Source: Flavisolibacter sp.
GTDB taxonomy: Bacteria; Bacteroidota; Bacteroidia; Chitinophagales; Chitinophagaceae
Direction of reading: 5' to 3'
Assembly: GCA_013695175.1 (NCBI GenBank)
Contig: JACDAZ010000256.1
Coordinates: 1 to 30,200, forward strand
Length of the DNA stretch: 30,200 bases
Shown: in pieces, positions 1-9,700 of the stretch
How positions within the stretch are numbered: the first letter of the stretch is position 1
Layout: every line of letters starts with the position of its first letter
Translations under genes and position numbers: made by a program
The notes under the pieces: model-generated
Told to the model about the DNA's origin: nothing
Databases searched by the model: none
The model's input: the letters and a program-made list of their open reading frames with translations, nothing else

Positions 1-209
1 CCGTTTGCATCAATATTTTCTTTTGCTGTTGCTTTTGATAAATTTCCTATAAAAGCTATTGTATCATTTTTGATTCCAATATCAGTTCTGGTTGGTTGTC
101 CACCGTTGCCGTCATAAACCAAACCACCGGAAATAATTACATCATAATTTTCTTTTGGTAAAACAGCACAGGATGAAATAAATAATATAAAAGAATAAAA
201 AATTCGCAT
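1..209 (-). CDS. N-acyl-D-amino-acid deacylase-like amidohydrolase, lipoprotein (partial, N-terminal end)
   Basis: Only the first 69 codons are in the window; the rest runs off the left edge. The start is ATG at 209-207. Residues 1-13 are hydrophobic and end in a plausible lipobox (F-I-S-S-C, Cys14), so a lipoprotein signal peptide is likely. Next comes a stretch reading YDVIISGGLVYDGNGG, then a T-D-I-G-I-K-N-D-T-I-A-F-I-G run. This is the typical N-terminal beta-sandwich of D-aminoacylase/N-acyl-D-amino-acid deacylases of the amidohydrolase superfamily, which remove the acyl group from N-acyl-D-amino acids using a metal-dependent TIM barrel. The metal ligands lie outside the window, so activity cannot be judged. 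The gene runs in the same direction as the PLP enzyme upstream of it, 52 bp away, and could be co-transcribed. Another amidohydrolase (dihydroorotase-like or imidazolonepropionase-like) remains possible. Confidence 0.7.
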   Translation of the reverse strand, partial: MRIFYSFILFISSCAVLPKENYDVIISGGLVYDGNGGQPTRTDIGIKNDTIAFIGNLSKATAKENIDAN

Positions 210-261
210 TGTTATTTTTTAAAATGAGTATTAGAGAATTTAAAAACACAATACATAACAA

Positions 262-1470
262 TTATGATAATGCTTGTTCAAGATCATTAATAATATCCTG
301 GAGGTCTTCTATACCAACACTCATTCTTATTAATCCTTCAGTAATATTATATTTCTCACGATGTTCTGCTGAAACGGATTGATGAGTCATAGAAGCAGGA
401 TGAGACAGCAAGGTATCTACTGTTCCCAGTGAAACTGTACGGGTGCACATTTTTAATTTATTCATAAATGAGATACCACCCTGTAAACCATCTTTCAGTT
501 CAAAACTTAACATGGCACCGGGATGTTTCATTTGTTTTGTTGCAATCTCGTATGATGGGTGTGTTGACAGTCCTGCATAATTTACACGGGCAACTTTTGT
601 GTGGTGATTCAAAAAGTTTGCAACCTCTGAAGCATTATGACAATGCCTTATCATTCTAAGTTCCAGTGTTTTTATTCCCTGGATCAATAAAAAAGCATCA
701 AACGGATTTGCATTTCCACCAAGTAAACGATGCGTTTTTGTAACTTTTGTTTTCATAAACTCTACATCTCTTCCTAATAAAACACCGCCAATGGCTGAAC
801 CATGTCCATTTAAAAATTTTGTAGTTGAGTGTACAATAAAATCAATATCATAATTAAATGGTTGTTGCAGGTATGGAGTAGCAAATGTATTGTCGCATGC
901 TACCAAAATTCCGTATTGTTTTGCCAGTTTGGAAAGTTGTTCAAGATCTACACACTGAATAGTAGGATTAGCAGGTGTTTCCAGGTAAAGCATTTTAATG
1001 TTCTTATTCTTTTTCAAAACATCTTCAGCTATTTCAAGATTGGTTAAATCAACAATAATGGATTCTATACCAAGAGCAGGCAACACCGTTTGAAGCAAAT
1101 CATCTGAACCTCCATATAAAGAAAAATGAGAAACTACTTTGTCTCCGGATTTTAAATTGGATAACATTAATGTTGTAATGGCTGCCATGCCGGATGCGTG
1201 AAGTATGGCATGTGTTTCAATAGGTAAACTATAAGTTTCTAAAGCATTAATTTTTTCTTCTGCTTCTCTGAATGTAGGGTTACCCCATCGTGAATAAATA
1301 AATCCTTCTTCTTTACCACTGAATCTATTCATGCCTTGTTCGGCATTGTCATATACAAAAGTGCTGGAGGCATAAATAGGAACCTGGTGTGCATAGTTTG
1401 CATCCTGGGTATGACCGGCATGGATGGCTGTTGATCCAAATCCATTAAAATGAAAATTTTTATCAGGCAT
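262..1470 (-). CDS. Trans-sulfuration-family PLP enzyme (cystathionine gamma-synthase/lyase-like)
   Basis: This is a 402-residue protein of the Cys/Met metabolism PLP-dependent family (fold type I), of usual length. Visible motifs are YSRWGNPT at 59-66 (Tyr and Arg that reach the neighbouring subunit's PLP phosphate), SGMAA at 93-97, ETPANPT at 164-170, Asp193 (contacts the pyridine nitrogen) and the PLP lysine Lys218 in STTKFLNGHG. After the active-site tyrosine the sequence is YGG (119-121). Methionine gamma-lyases usually have YGC there, while cystathionine gamma-synthases and lyases have YGG, so a synthase, lyase or O-acylhomoserine sulfhydrylase is more likely than a true methionine gamma-lyase. 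The exact substrate cannot be decided from sequence. The ATG at 1470-1468 is divergent from the DinB gene, leaving about 52 bp between starts. No methionine-biosynthesis neighbour is visible. Confidence 0.85.
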   Translation of the reverse strand: MPDKNFHFNGFGSTAIHAGHTQDANYAHQVPIYASSTFVYDNAEQGMNRFSGKEEGFIYSRWGNPTFREAEEKINALETYSLPIETHAILHASGMAAITTLMLSNLKSGDKVVSHFSLYGGSDDLLQTVLPALGIESIIVDLTNLEIAEDVLKKNKNIKMLYLETPANPTIQCVDLEQLSKLAKQYGILVACDNTFATPYLQQPFNYDIDFIVHSTTKFLNGHGSAIGGVLLGRDVEFMKTKVTKTHRLLGGNANPFDAFLLIQGIKTLELRMIRHCHNASEVANFLNHHTKVARVNYAGLSTHPSYEIATKQMKHPGAMLSFELKDGLQGGISFMNKLKMCTRTVSLGTVDTLLSHPASMTHQSVSAEHREKYNITEGLIRMSVGIEDLQDIINDLEQALS

Positions 1471-1522
1471 GATAAATGTTTTGTTATTTAGTATCTATTT
1501 ACTGCTGAAAGTACATTTTGTT

Positions 1523-2011
1523 ATGAAGATTCTTTTAACCCAATTTTCTGCTTACCATATGTGGGCAAATCAATTGCTCTTTTCAACAATAAATAAACTT
1601 TCTCCGGAAGTACAAATAATGCAGGTTGCAAGTAGTTTTCCATCATTAACCGAAACGGTTAAACATATGTGGAATGCCGAAAACATTTGGTGGCAAAGAA
1701 TGAAATTAAATGAACAAATTAAAGCACCCGGTGAATTTTTCCAGGGAGATTTTAATGAACTTTCAAATTTACTAATGAACCAGTCAAAGCAATGGCATGA
1801 ATGGATATTAACCTCACAACAACATATGCTGGATCACCAGTTTATTTATTACAATACTAAAAAGGAAAAGTTCAAACAAAGTACTTACCAGGTGCTGATC
1901 CATATTTTCAATCACGGTACCTATCACCGTGGCCAGTTAGTGACTATACTAAGACAACTGGAAATAAAGAATATACCAGCGACAGATTTTATTGTTTGGA
2001 GCAGGAAGTAA
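1523..2011 (+). CDS. DinB-family metal-binding protein
   Basis: This is a 162-residue protein of the DinB/YfiT four-helix fold. I chose the ATG at 1523 because the protein then opens MKILLTQFSAYHMWANQ, the usual first helix of the family. An in-frame ATG at 1469 would add 18 hydrophobic residues and overlap the start of the divergent PLP gene. The family's metal-binding triad is present: His48 in helix 2 (TVKHMW), and His131 and His135 in the NHGTYHRGQ motif. Members include damage-inducible proteins of unknown role and thiol (bacillithiol/mycothiol) transferases, so the substrate here is unknown. The gene ends 61 bp from the convergent fabH stop. A weak TACATTTT sequence lies at 1512-1519, three bases before the ATG. 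Confidence 0.8.
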   Translation: MKILLTQFSAYHMWANQLLFSTINKLSPEVQIMQVASSFPSLTETVKHMWNAENIWWQRMKLNEQIKAPGEFFQGDFNELSNLLMNQSKQWHEWILTSQQHMLDHQFIYYNTKKEKFKQSTYQVLIHIFNHGTYHRGQLVTILRQLEIKNIPATDFIVWSRK

Positions 2012-2015
2012 GTTA

Positions 2016-2041
2016 ATTATGAATTATGGATTATGAATTAT
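2016..2041. repeat. Short tandem repeat, two copies of ATTATGAATTAT
   Basis: Two identical 12-base units (ATTATGAATTAT at 2016-2027 and 2030-2041) are separated by GG, giving a 14-base period. They fill most of the 61-bp gap between the convergent dinB-like and fabH stop codons. The role is unknown. The unit is AT-rich and partly palindromic. Confidence 0.7.
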
Positions 2042-2072
2042 ACCAAATGCCTGATACCTGACATCTCCCATC

Positions 2073-3065
2073 TCAATACGCCCACTTTACCAATGTAGCT
2101 CCCCAGGTAAACCCTCCACCAAAAGCAGCCAAAACAATATTATCACCTTTGTTTAAATCATGCTTCCAGTCCCAAAGACATAAAGGAATGGTTGCAGCTG
2201 TTGTATTTCCATACCGGCTTATATTCATCATTACTTTTTCATGAGATAATCCCATCCTGTTGGCTGTAGCATCAATAATTCTTTTATTAGCCTGGTGAGG
2301 TACCAGCCATGCAATATCATCTCCGGTTAAATTATTCTTTTCTAAAAGTTCAGCACTTACATCAGCCATCCCCTTAACAGCAGCTTTAAAAACGGGCTGC
2401 CCGTCCTGGAAAATATAATGTTCTTTGTTGGCAACTGTTTCGGCAGAAGGAGGTTTTAAAGAACCCCCTGCTTTCATGTGCAGAAACTCTTTTCCGCTGC
2501 CATCGCTTTTTAAAATACTATCTAATATTCCGAAACCATCTGTATTTGGTTCTAATAAAACTGCCCCGGCACCATCACCAAACAAAACACAGGTGGTGCG
2601 GTCGCTGTAATCTACGATAGCACTCATTTTATCTGCACCAACCACTACTACTTTTTTATACCTCCGGCTTTCAATTAAGGACGCACCTACAGTAAGCGCA
2701 TATAAAAATCCTGAACAAGCTGCCTCCAGGTCAAAACCCCAGGCATGTTTGGCGCCCACTTTATGGCTGATGATATTGGCTGTTGCGGGAAATACCATAT
2801 CCGGTGTAACCGTTGCACAAATAATAACATCTATCTCCTCAGGGTCGATACCTCTTTTTTCACACAGCAATTGAACAGCAGGGGCTCCAAGGTCAGAAGT
2901 TGCCTTTCCGGGTTCTTTTAAAATTCTTCTTTCAGTGATACCTGTCCGTGATTTTATCCATTCATCGTTCGTATCAACCATTCTTTCAAAATCTGCATTT
3001 GTAAGTCTTGTTTCCGGTACATAACCACCCACAGCAGTTATGGCAGCATTTATTTTTTGTATCAC
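2073..3065 (-). CDS. fabH: 3-oxoacyl-ACP synthase III (FabH)
   Basis: FabH condenses an acyl-CoA primer with malonyl-ACP to start type II fatty-acid synthesis in the cytoplasm. The protein is 330 residues, the normal length. The thiolase-fold catalytic triad is complete: Cys117 in [11 protein letters not shown], His257 in VPHQANKR, and Asn287 in [10 protein letters not shown]. The GDGAGAVLL segment (163-171) and the C-terminal [11 protein letters not shown] segment are also typical. The start is GTG (3065-3063); it gives the standard opening for the family ([18 protein letters not shown]), and no upstream ATG fits. FabH primer choice sets the branched or straight chain type, which cannot be read here. 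The gene stands alone rather than in a plsX/rpmF cluster. It is divergent from ruvA across 120 bp, and its leader contains a perfect 8-bp hairpin. Confidence 0.96.
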   Translation of the reverse strand: MIQKINAAITAVGGYVPETRLTNADFERMVDTNDEWIKSRTGITERRILKEPGKATSDLGAPAVQLLCEKRGIDPEEIDVIICATVTPDMVFPATANIISHKVGAKHAWGFDLEAACSGFLYALTVGASLIESRRYKKVVVVGADKMSAIVDYSDRTTCVLFGDGAGAVLLEPNTDGFGILDSILKSDGSGKEFLHMKAGGSLKPPSAETVANKEHYIFQDGQPVFKAAVKGMADVSAELLEKNNLTGDDIAWLVPHQANKRIIDATANRMGLSHEKVMMNISRYGNTTAATIPLCLWDWKHDLNKGDNIVLAAFGGGFTWGATLVKWAY

Positions 3066-3068
3066 TCA

Positions 3069-3088
3069 GCTATTTTTTATAAAATAGC
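3069..3088 (-). promoter_or_regulatory. Perfect inverted repeat in the fabH leader
   Basis: GCTATTTT (3069-3076) and AAAATAGC (3081-3088) form a perfect 8-bp stem with a 4-base loop, ending three bases before the fabH GTG codon. A TATCTTAG sequence (complement of 3091-3098), close to the TAnnTTTG promoter element, lies just upstream, so the repeat would be in the mRNA leader or over the transcription start. It lacks a T-tract that would make it a terminator. It could be an operator or an RNA hairpin near the start codon. This is inference. Confidence 0.45.
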
Positions 3089-3172
3089 AGCTAAGATACT
3101 AAAGACCTTATAACTGCATTTAAAGGTTAGTCATAACTTTAAAATCAAAAAAAATCAATAGTATCTTTCTAT

Positions 3173-3180
3173 TACTTTCG
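3173..3180 (+). promoter_or_regulatory. Promoter -7-like box before ruvA
   Basis: TACTTTCG matches 7 of 8 positions of a TAnnTTTG element and ends five bases before the ruvA ATG. A second close match, TATCTTTC, lies at 3162-3169. With a start site a few bases downstream of the box, the mRNA would have almost no leader. Confidence 0.5.
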
Positions 3181-3185
3181 CAAAT

Positions 3186-3767
3186 ATGATCGCTTTCTTA
3201 AGAGGCAGCTTTATAAAAAAATCTCCTGCCGTAATTCATGTTGATGTAAATGGGGTTGGGTACGAGGTAAATATCAGTCTACATACATATTCTAAACTGG
3301 AAAAAATTGAAGAGGGAACCCTGCTAACACATTTACTGGTTAGAGAAGACGCTCATATTTTATATGGCTTTTTCGATTCAGCAGAAAAGGAACTTTTTCT
3401 TCAATTGATTAATGTTTCCGGGGTTGGGGCATCTACCGCCAGGGTGATGCTTTCTTACATGAAGCCTGAAGAAATTATAAGAGCAATTGTACAGGGAAAT
3501 GCAAGACAACTGGAAGGCATAAAAGGAATCGGGAAAAAATCTGCAGAACGTATTGTTTTAGAACTTCGTGACAAATTATCAAAACTCCCAATAGACTCAA
3601 ATATTTCATCCTTCAAAAGCAATAGTTTACCTAACGATGCGTTAAATGCATTGATTGCTTTAGGTATAAACAGGCAGGCCGCTGATGCAGCTATTTCCAA
3701 AGTAATGGAGCAGCATCCTGAACTGGGTGTAGAAGCACTTATCAAAAAAGCATTGCAAACCCTTTGA
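3186..3767 (+). CDS. ruvA: Holliday junction branch migration protein RuvA
   Basis: RuvA binds the four-way DNA junction and positions the RuvB motor during recombinational repair. The 193-residue length is normal. Domain I (OB fold, about residues 1-63) starts MIAFLRGSF. Domain II has two helix-hairpin-helix motifs, NVSGVGAS (76-83) and IKGIGKKSAERI (112-123). After a linker, domain III (about 148-193) has the three-helix UBA-like fold that contacts RuvB. ruvB and ruvC are not in the window. The gene is followed 28 bp later by sprA on the same strand, and I recall that adjacency from other Bacteroidota genomes. It probably reflects a shared transcript rather than a shared function. Confidence 0.96.
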   Translation: MIAFLRGSFIKKSPAVIHVDVNGVGYEVNISLHTYSKLEKIEEGTLLTHLLVREDAHILYGFFDSAEKELFLQLINVSGVGASTARVMLSYMKPEEIIRAIVQGNARQLEGIKGIGKKSAERIVLELRDKLSKLPIDSNISSFKSNSLPNDALNALIALGINRQAADAAISKVMEQHPELGVEALIKKALQTL

Positions 3768-3795
3768 TTGATTAACTAATTGCGAGAAGATTAGC

Positions 3796-6700
3796 TTGAA
3801 GCCTTATTCTACCTTTATATTTTCTACCCTTGTAGCTACCCTACTCTTGTTAATTTCCGGAGAACGCTCCTATGCCATTCCCTTAAATACAAATTATTAT
3901 TTCCAGGACACAACCAAGCATCCTTTAACTGACCGCAGAGGCGACCCTTATACCTACCCAGGAAGAAATGCCTTTGAACTTAGAGATACTGCTTTTATAA
4001 AAAGAACAGTTGAATATGACCCCGAAACAAAACAGTATTTTGTTATAGAAAAAATAGGCGAAAGATATTATCGTACTCCAATGACTTTTTCCATGAGGGA
4101 GTTTATTGAACTTCAGGGAAAAAAAGATGAAAATGAATATTTCCGTACTCGGGCAAATACCTTAATCAATCTTAACCGAAGAAACGTAAGACCCAATTTT
4201 GGTTTTTCTTCTGACTGGATGAACCGTATTACCGGTAATGGAAAGGTTGAAATTAATCCTACAGGGTATGTTGATATTGCAGCAGGCTACCAGGGTCAGC
4301 ATATAAATAATCCCACTTTACCTGAAAGAGCTAGAAAGACAGGTGGGTTTGATTTTAATATGAATGCCCAGTTGCAGGTAGATGCCAATATAGGGGATAA
4401 GATCAAACTGCCTATAAATTATAATACTTTAGCCAATTTTGATTTTGAAAACCAGCTCAAGCTTGATTACCACGGAAAAGATGATGAAATATTAAAACAA
4501 TTCCAGCTGGGAAATATAAATTTTACTTCTAAAGGTTCACTTATTCCCGGTGCTCAGTCACTCTTCGGCGTGAAAACGCAACTTCAATTCGGGAAACTTT
4601 TTGTTACAACGGTTTTAGCCAACCAACGTTCACAAAGACAAGCCATGGGTATGCAGGGTGGTGCCGCCTCGCAATTATTTGATATCAGGGCTGATGAATA
4701 TGAAGAAAACCGGCACTTTTTATTAGCTCATTATTTCAGGAATAACTATAACAACGCCATGAAAGATCTGCCTTTGGTCAGATCTAATGTACAAATTGTG
4801 AGAATGGAAGTATGGGTTACCAATCGTACCGGAATCACCACAGACACAAGAGACATTGTGGCTTTTATGGATCTTGGTGAGGGTAATCCCTTTTCAGTTC
4901 CCGGTGGCGGTAATCCAAATACATTGCCCGGAAATGACGCCAATTCTCTTTATGGCATGTTGCTGAACACACCTAATGCACGTAATTCCACCACAGCGCA
5001 AACTACTTTAATAGGAATGGGATTACAGCCTGTACAGGATTTTGAAAAAACTTTTGCACGCAAATTATTCCCGTCTGATTATTATTTTAATGAGCGTATT
5101 GGCTTTCTTTCTATAAATCAACCATTACAACCCGATGAAGTGTTGGGTGTTTCTTACCAATACACATACAACGGTAAGGTATACCAGGTAGGCGAATTTT
5201 CACAGGATGTGCCACCGGACAGCAGTGGAAATAGTCAAAAAGTCCTTTTTCTGAAATTATTAAAAGCTACATCGCAGCGTACCAATCTGCCAATATGGGA
5301 TCTGATGATGAAAAATGTTTATAGCATTGGTTATGGACAATTGGAACCAACAGATTTTAAACTTGATGTTGTTTATGAAGAGCCTAGCCTTGGAGTAAAA
5401 AGATATTTACCAATCAATGATAGCGTTCTTACACAATACAGAGGTCTTCCTTTATTAACACTTGTAAACCTTGACAGGCTAAATAATAATAATGATCCGC
5501 AACCTGATGGAGTGTTTGATTATATTCCCAATTATACTGTCATCCCATCTCAAAGCCGGATTATTTTCCCTGTACTGGAGCCTTTTGGTAGAGATCTTGA
5601 ATATGTTTATGCCAATGATGCAGCCAAACAAAAATATTTATATTATCCTCTTTACGATACCATTAAAGCTATAGCTCAAACTTATGCTAATTTAAACAGG
5701 TTTAAATTAGTTGGACGTTCTCAATCGCAGGGCAGTGGTGAATACCAGCTTGGTTTTAATATTCCACGAGGTTCTGTAACTGTTTCCGCCGGTGGGCAAA
5801 TATTGCAGGAGAATATTGATTATGAAATTAACTATGATCTTGGAAGTTTAAGAATTATCAATTCAGCCATCATCAATTCCGGAGTACCGGTAAATGTGCA
5901 GTATGAGAACAACGCCACGTTTGGCTTACAACAAAAAAATTATTTAGGATTACGTCTCGATTACCTGCATAGTAAAAATCTTAGTTTAGGTGCATCCATG
6001 GTTAGGTTGGGTGAAAGACCATTTTTTAATAAACAGACCTATGGTGAAGATCCCATTCGTAATACTATGTATGGAGTAGACTTTGACTATAGAAACGATA
6101 TTCCACGTCTTTCAAAATGGCTTGATAAGTTACCTTTTTATTCCACCAGAACGGTTTCATCTATAAATGCATATGGAGAAGCAGCTATGTTGCAACCCGG
6201 GCATTCTCCTCAAATTGGAAAAGGATCAGCAGGGGTGATTTATATAGATGATTTTGAAGGTACACGAAGCAGTATTGATTTGAGATTTCCTTTAATCAGC
6301 TGGACGCTAGCTTCCACACCACAAAAGTCTCCCGATAAAAACGGAACTATCATGTTCCCTGAAGCTGAATTATCTAACAATCTGGAATATGGCTATAACA
6401 GGGCAAAATTAGCCTGGTATAATATTGAACCGGTATTACAGGAGCGCCGGAATCCAAATAATCCATTAAGAGGAAACCTTGCAGAATTATCCAAACCAGA
6501 GACAAGGCAGGTTTTTCAAAACGAAATTTTTCCACAGAGAACTCTTGATATAGGACAGGCTTTATTAACCACTTTCGATATGGCCTATTATCCAAGTGAA
6601 AAAGGTCCTTACAACTTTGCGTCAGACCCTGCTAAAATAGATTTTAGAAATAATTTAAGACAGCCAAAAAAAGCATGGGGTGGCATCATGCGCAATATTG

Positions 6701-9700
6701 ATCAAACAGATTTTGAAACCAGCAATATAGAATTCATTGAGTTTTGGATACAGGATCCTTTTATAAATAAACCAAACAGTAACGGCGGTGAAATATATTT
6801 TAACCTTGGAACCATTTCAGAAGATATATTGAGGGATGGGAAAAGACAGTTTGAGAATGGACTGCCAACACCAAGTACTCCAAATACTTTAACTGATGAA
6901 ACTGTGTGGGGAAGAGTTCCACGTAATCCCATACAGGTTACCAATGCTTTTAGTAATGATCCTGCAGATCGTCTTTTTCAAGATGTAGGTTTTGATGGAT
7001 TAACAGATGATGATGAAAAAGTAAAATTCGAATCATACCTAAACACTGTTCAAAGCATTCTGGATCCTGTAACTTATCAGCAACTTTTACAAGATCCGGC
7101 AAAAGATAATTTTAAAGGTTATCGCGATCCTGCATATGAAAAAAATCCTGATGCAGGTATTTTACAACGTTATAAACATGTAAATAATCCACATGGTAAT
7201 TCTCCCATTGCAAATTCTACGGATCAATTTACAAATGCATTTACACTTTACCCCGACCAGGAAGAACTAAACAGGGATAATACATTAAACGAAACAGAAG
7301 AATATTTTCAGTACAGGGTGGAATTAAGACCGGGGATGAATGTATCTAACAATCCTCTTATTACCGATGTCAGAGAAGCAAGGAATGTAAGGCTTGCCGA
7401 TGGTACTACAAGATCAGAAAAATGGTACCTGTTCCGGATACCAATAAAGGATTATGAAGCAAAAGTTGGTAACATTCCTGATTTTAAATCTGTCAGGTTT
7501 ATAAGAATGTTTCTTACATCTTTTGAAGATTCAATTGTATTGCGTTTTGCTAAGTTAGAACTGGTGCGCAATCAATGGAGAAAATTTAATTTCGAAACAG
7601 ATACTACAGGAAATTATTTGCAATTGCCTGCTAATGATCCTACACAGGTTGATGTACTTGCTGTAAACCTGGAAGAAAATGATCAGCGTAATCCCATACC
7701 TTATGTAACACCGCCGGGTATAGACAGGCAGCAACAAATTAGTAATAATAATGTGCAGCTTTTACAAAATGAGCAAGCTTTAAGCTTACGTGTTTGTAAC
7801 CTGGAAAAAAGTCAGGCCAGGGGTGTATTTAAAACAATGAATCTTGACCTCAGGCAGTATGGTAGAATGGAAATGTTTATTCATGCCGAGTCTGCACAGG
7901 ATCCAACATCAATAAGAGATCGTGATTTAAATGCTATTATAAGAATAGGCAATGATTTCGTCAGCAATTATTATGAAATCAGAATTCCTTTAATAGTTAC
8001 TCCATGGGGTACTCGTGATTCAGCATTAATATGGCCTTCTCAAAATAGTTTGGATTTTAACCTGAATGAATTAACCATATTAAAAGCACAGCGTAACAGC
8101 AGTGGGTTCAATACTTCTCAATACTATAAACGCACACTACCTGATGGCAGAGTGCTGGCAATAATGGGTAATCCTAATCTTGGGGAGGTAAGAGGAATGA
8201 TGCTGGCAGTAGAAAATGCAGGTCCCGATGTTGGTTGCGCAGAAATATGGTTTAATGAATTGAGATTGTCACAGTTAGATGAAAGAGGAGGTTGGGCGGC
8301 TTTAGGAAGGGTGGACATCAGGTTAGCCGATCTTGGTAATCTTACATTTGCTGGTAGTGCACGCAGCCGTGGTTTTGGAACATTGGAGCAAAGGGTTAAT
8401 GAAAGAAGCCGCGAAGACTTTAAACAATTTGATGTAAGTACAAATTTGGATTTAGGAAAATTGGTACCTAAAGGGGCTGCTTTACAAATACCTGTGTATG
8501 CAGGTATCAGCAAAACCCAAAGTACGCCTGAATATGATCCATATGATCTTGATATAAGATTCCAGGACAAGTTGAAGAACAGCCCGGATGATATGAAGGA
8601 TTCCATCAGAAGAGATGCTATAGATGATCTGACTATAAAAACAGTTTCTTTTAACAATGTAAAGAAGATCAAAACAAATAATAAACCTGTTCAGCCCTGG
8701 GATATTTCAAATTTAGATTTCAATTATTCTTACTCGCACCAGGAAAGATCAAATCCAATTATAGAATCAGAAGATATACAAAGAACACGTGGCGCTGTTT
8801 CATATAATTTTATGCCTCAGCAAAAATTTATGGAACCTTTCAAACCTTTAATAAAATCTAATTCTCAGTGGCTGGCATTAATTCGCGATATTAATTTTAA
8901 TTATAAACCACAGATTTCTGTTAAGGCAGATGTGTTCAGGCAAATGGGTTCTTTGCGGTCCAGAAATGTAGGCGGCGGTGGATATAAGCTGCCTGAAACT
9001 TTTGATAAATATTTTTATTTCGATCGCTATTATACTCTTAGATGGGATTTAACGCGATCACTAACCTTAGATTTTAATGCCATAAATAATGCACGTGTTG
9101 ATGAACCGTTTGGATATATAGATACAAAAGGGAAAAAAGATTCTGTAAGTAAAAATTTCTGGAAAGGTGGCAGAACAACGCATTACCAGCATAATGGTAC
9201 TTTATCATATACATTACCAACTTCTAAAATTCCTTTCCTTGACTGGACAAATATCAGAGCAAGTTATACAGGCAAATATGATTGGATCGCAGCTTCATTA
9301 TTAGCAAAGAATTTAGGTAACACCATATTAAACGGGCAAACAAAAAACATAAATGGTGAATTTAATTTTGACCAGCTATATAATAAGTGGAAGTTTTTAC
9401 GTGGTGTGTATAGTGACAGGCCGGCACAACCTAAGCCACCTGTAGTAAAAGATACTGCAACCGGTAAGCAACAAAGAAAACGTGACCCTAATGCCTTACC
9501 TGAAGTGGGTGGATTAGCACGTTTTATTGCTCAAATGGCAACTTCTGTAAAGAGAGTGGGCGTGCAGTATACTGAAGATCTTGGAACATTATTACCAGGT
9601 TATCTTGACAGTACGAAATTTTTGGGAATGAATTTCAGGAACTCTTCACCGGGATGGAAATATGTTATGGGATATCAACCGGATACAAGCGATATAAATT

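Noticed and set aside
1469..1522. 18-codon N-terminal extension of the DinB-family protein
   Set aside because: It would overlap the start codon of the divergent PLP gene, and the family normally begins at the MKILLTQFSAY segment.
8124..8672. 182-codon frame antisense to sprA
   Set aside because: It lies wholly within the well-supported sprA coding sequence and shows the Ser/Leu-rich composition of a complementary-strand shadow.
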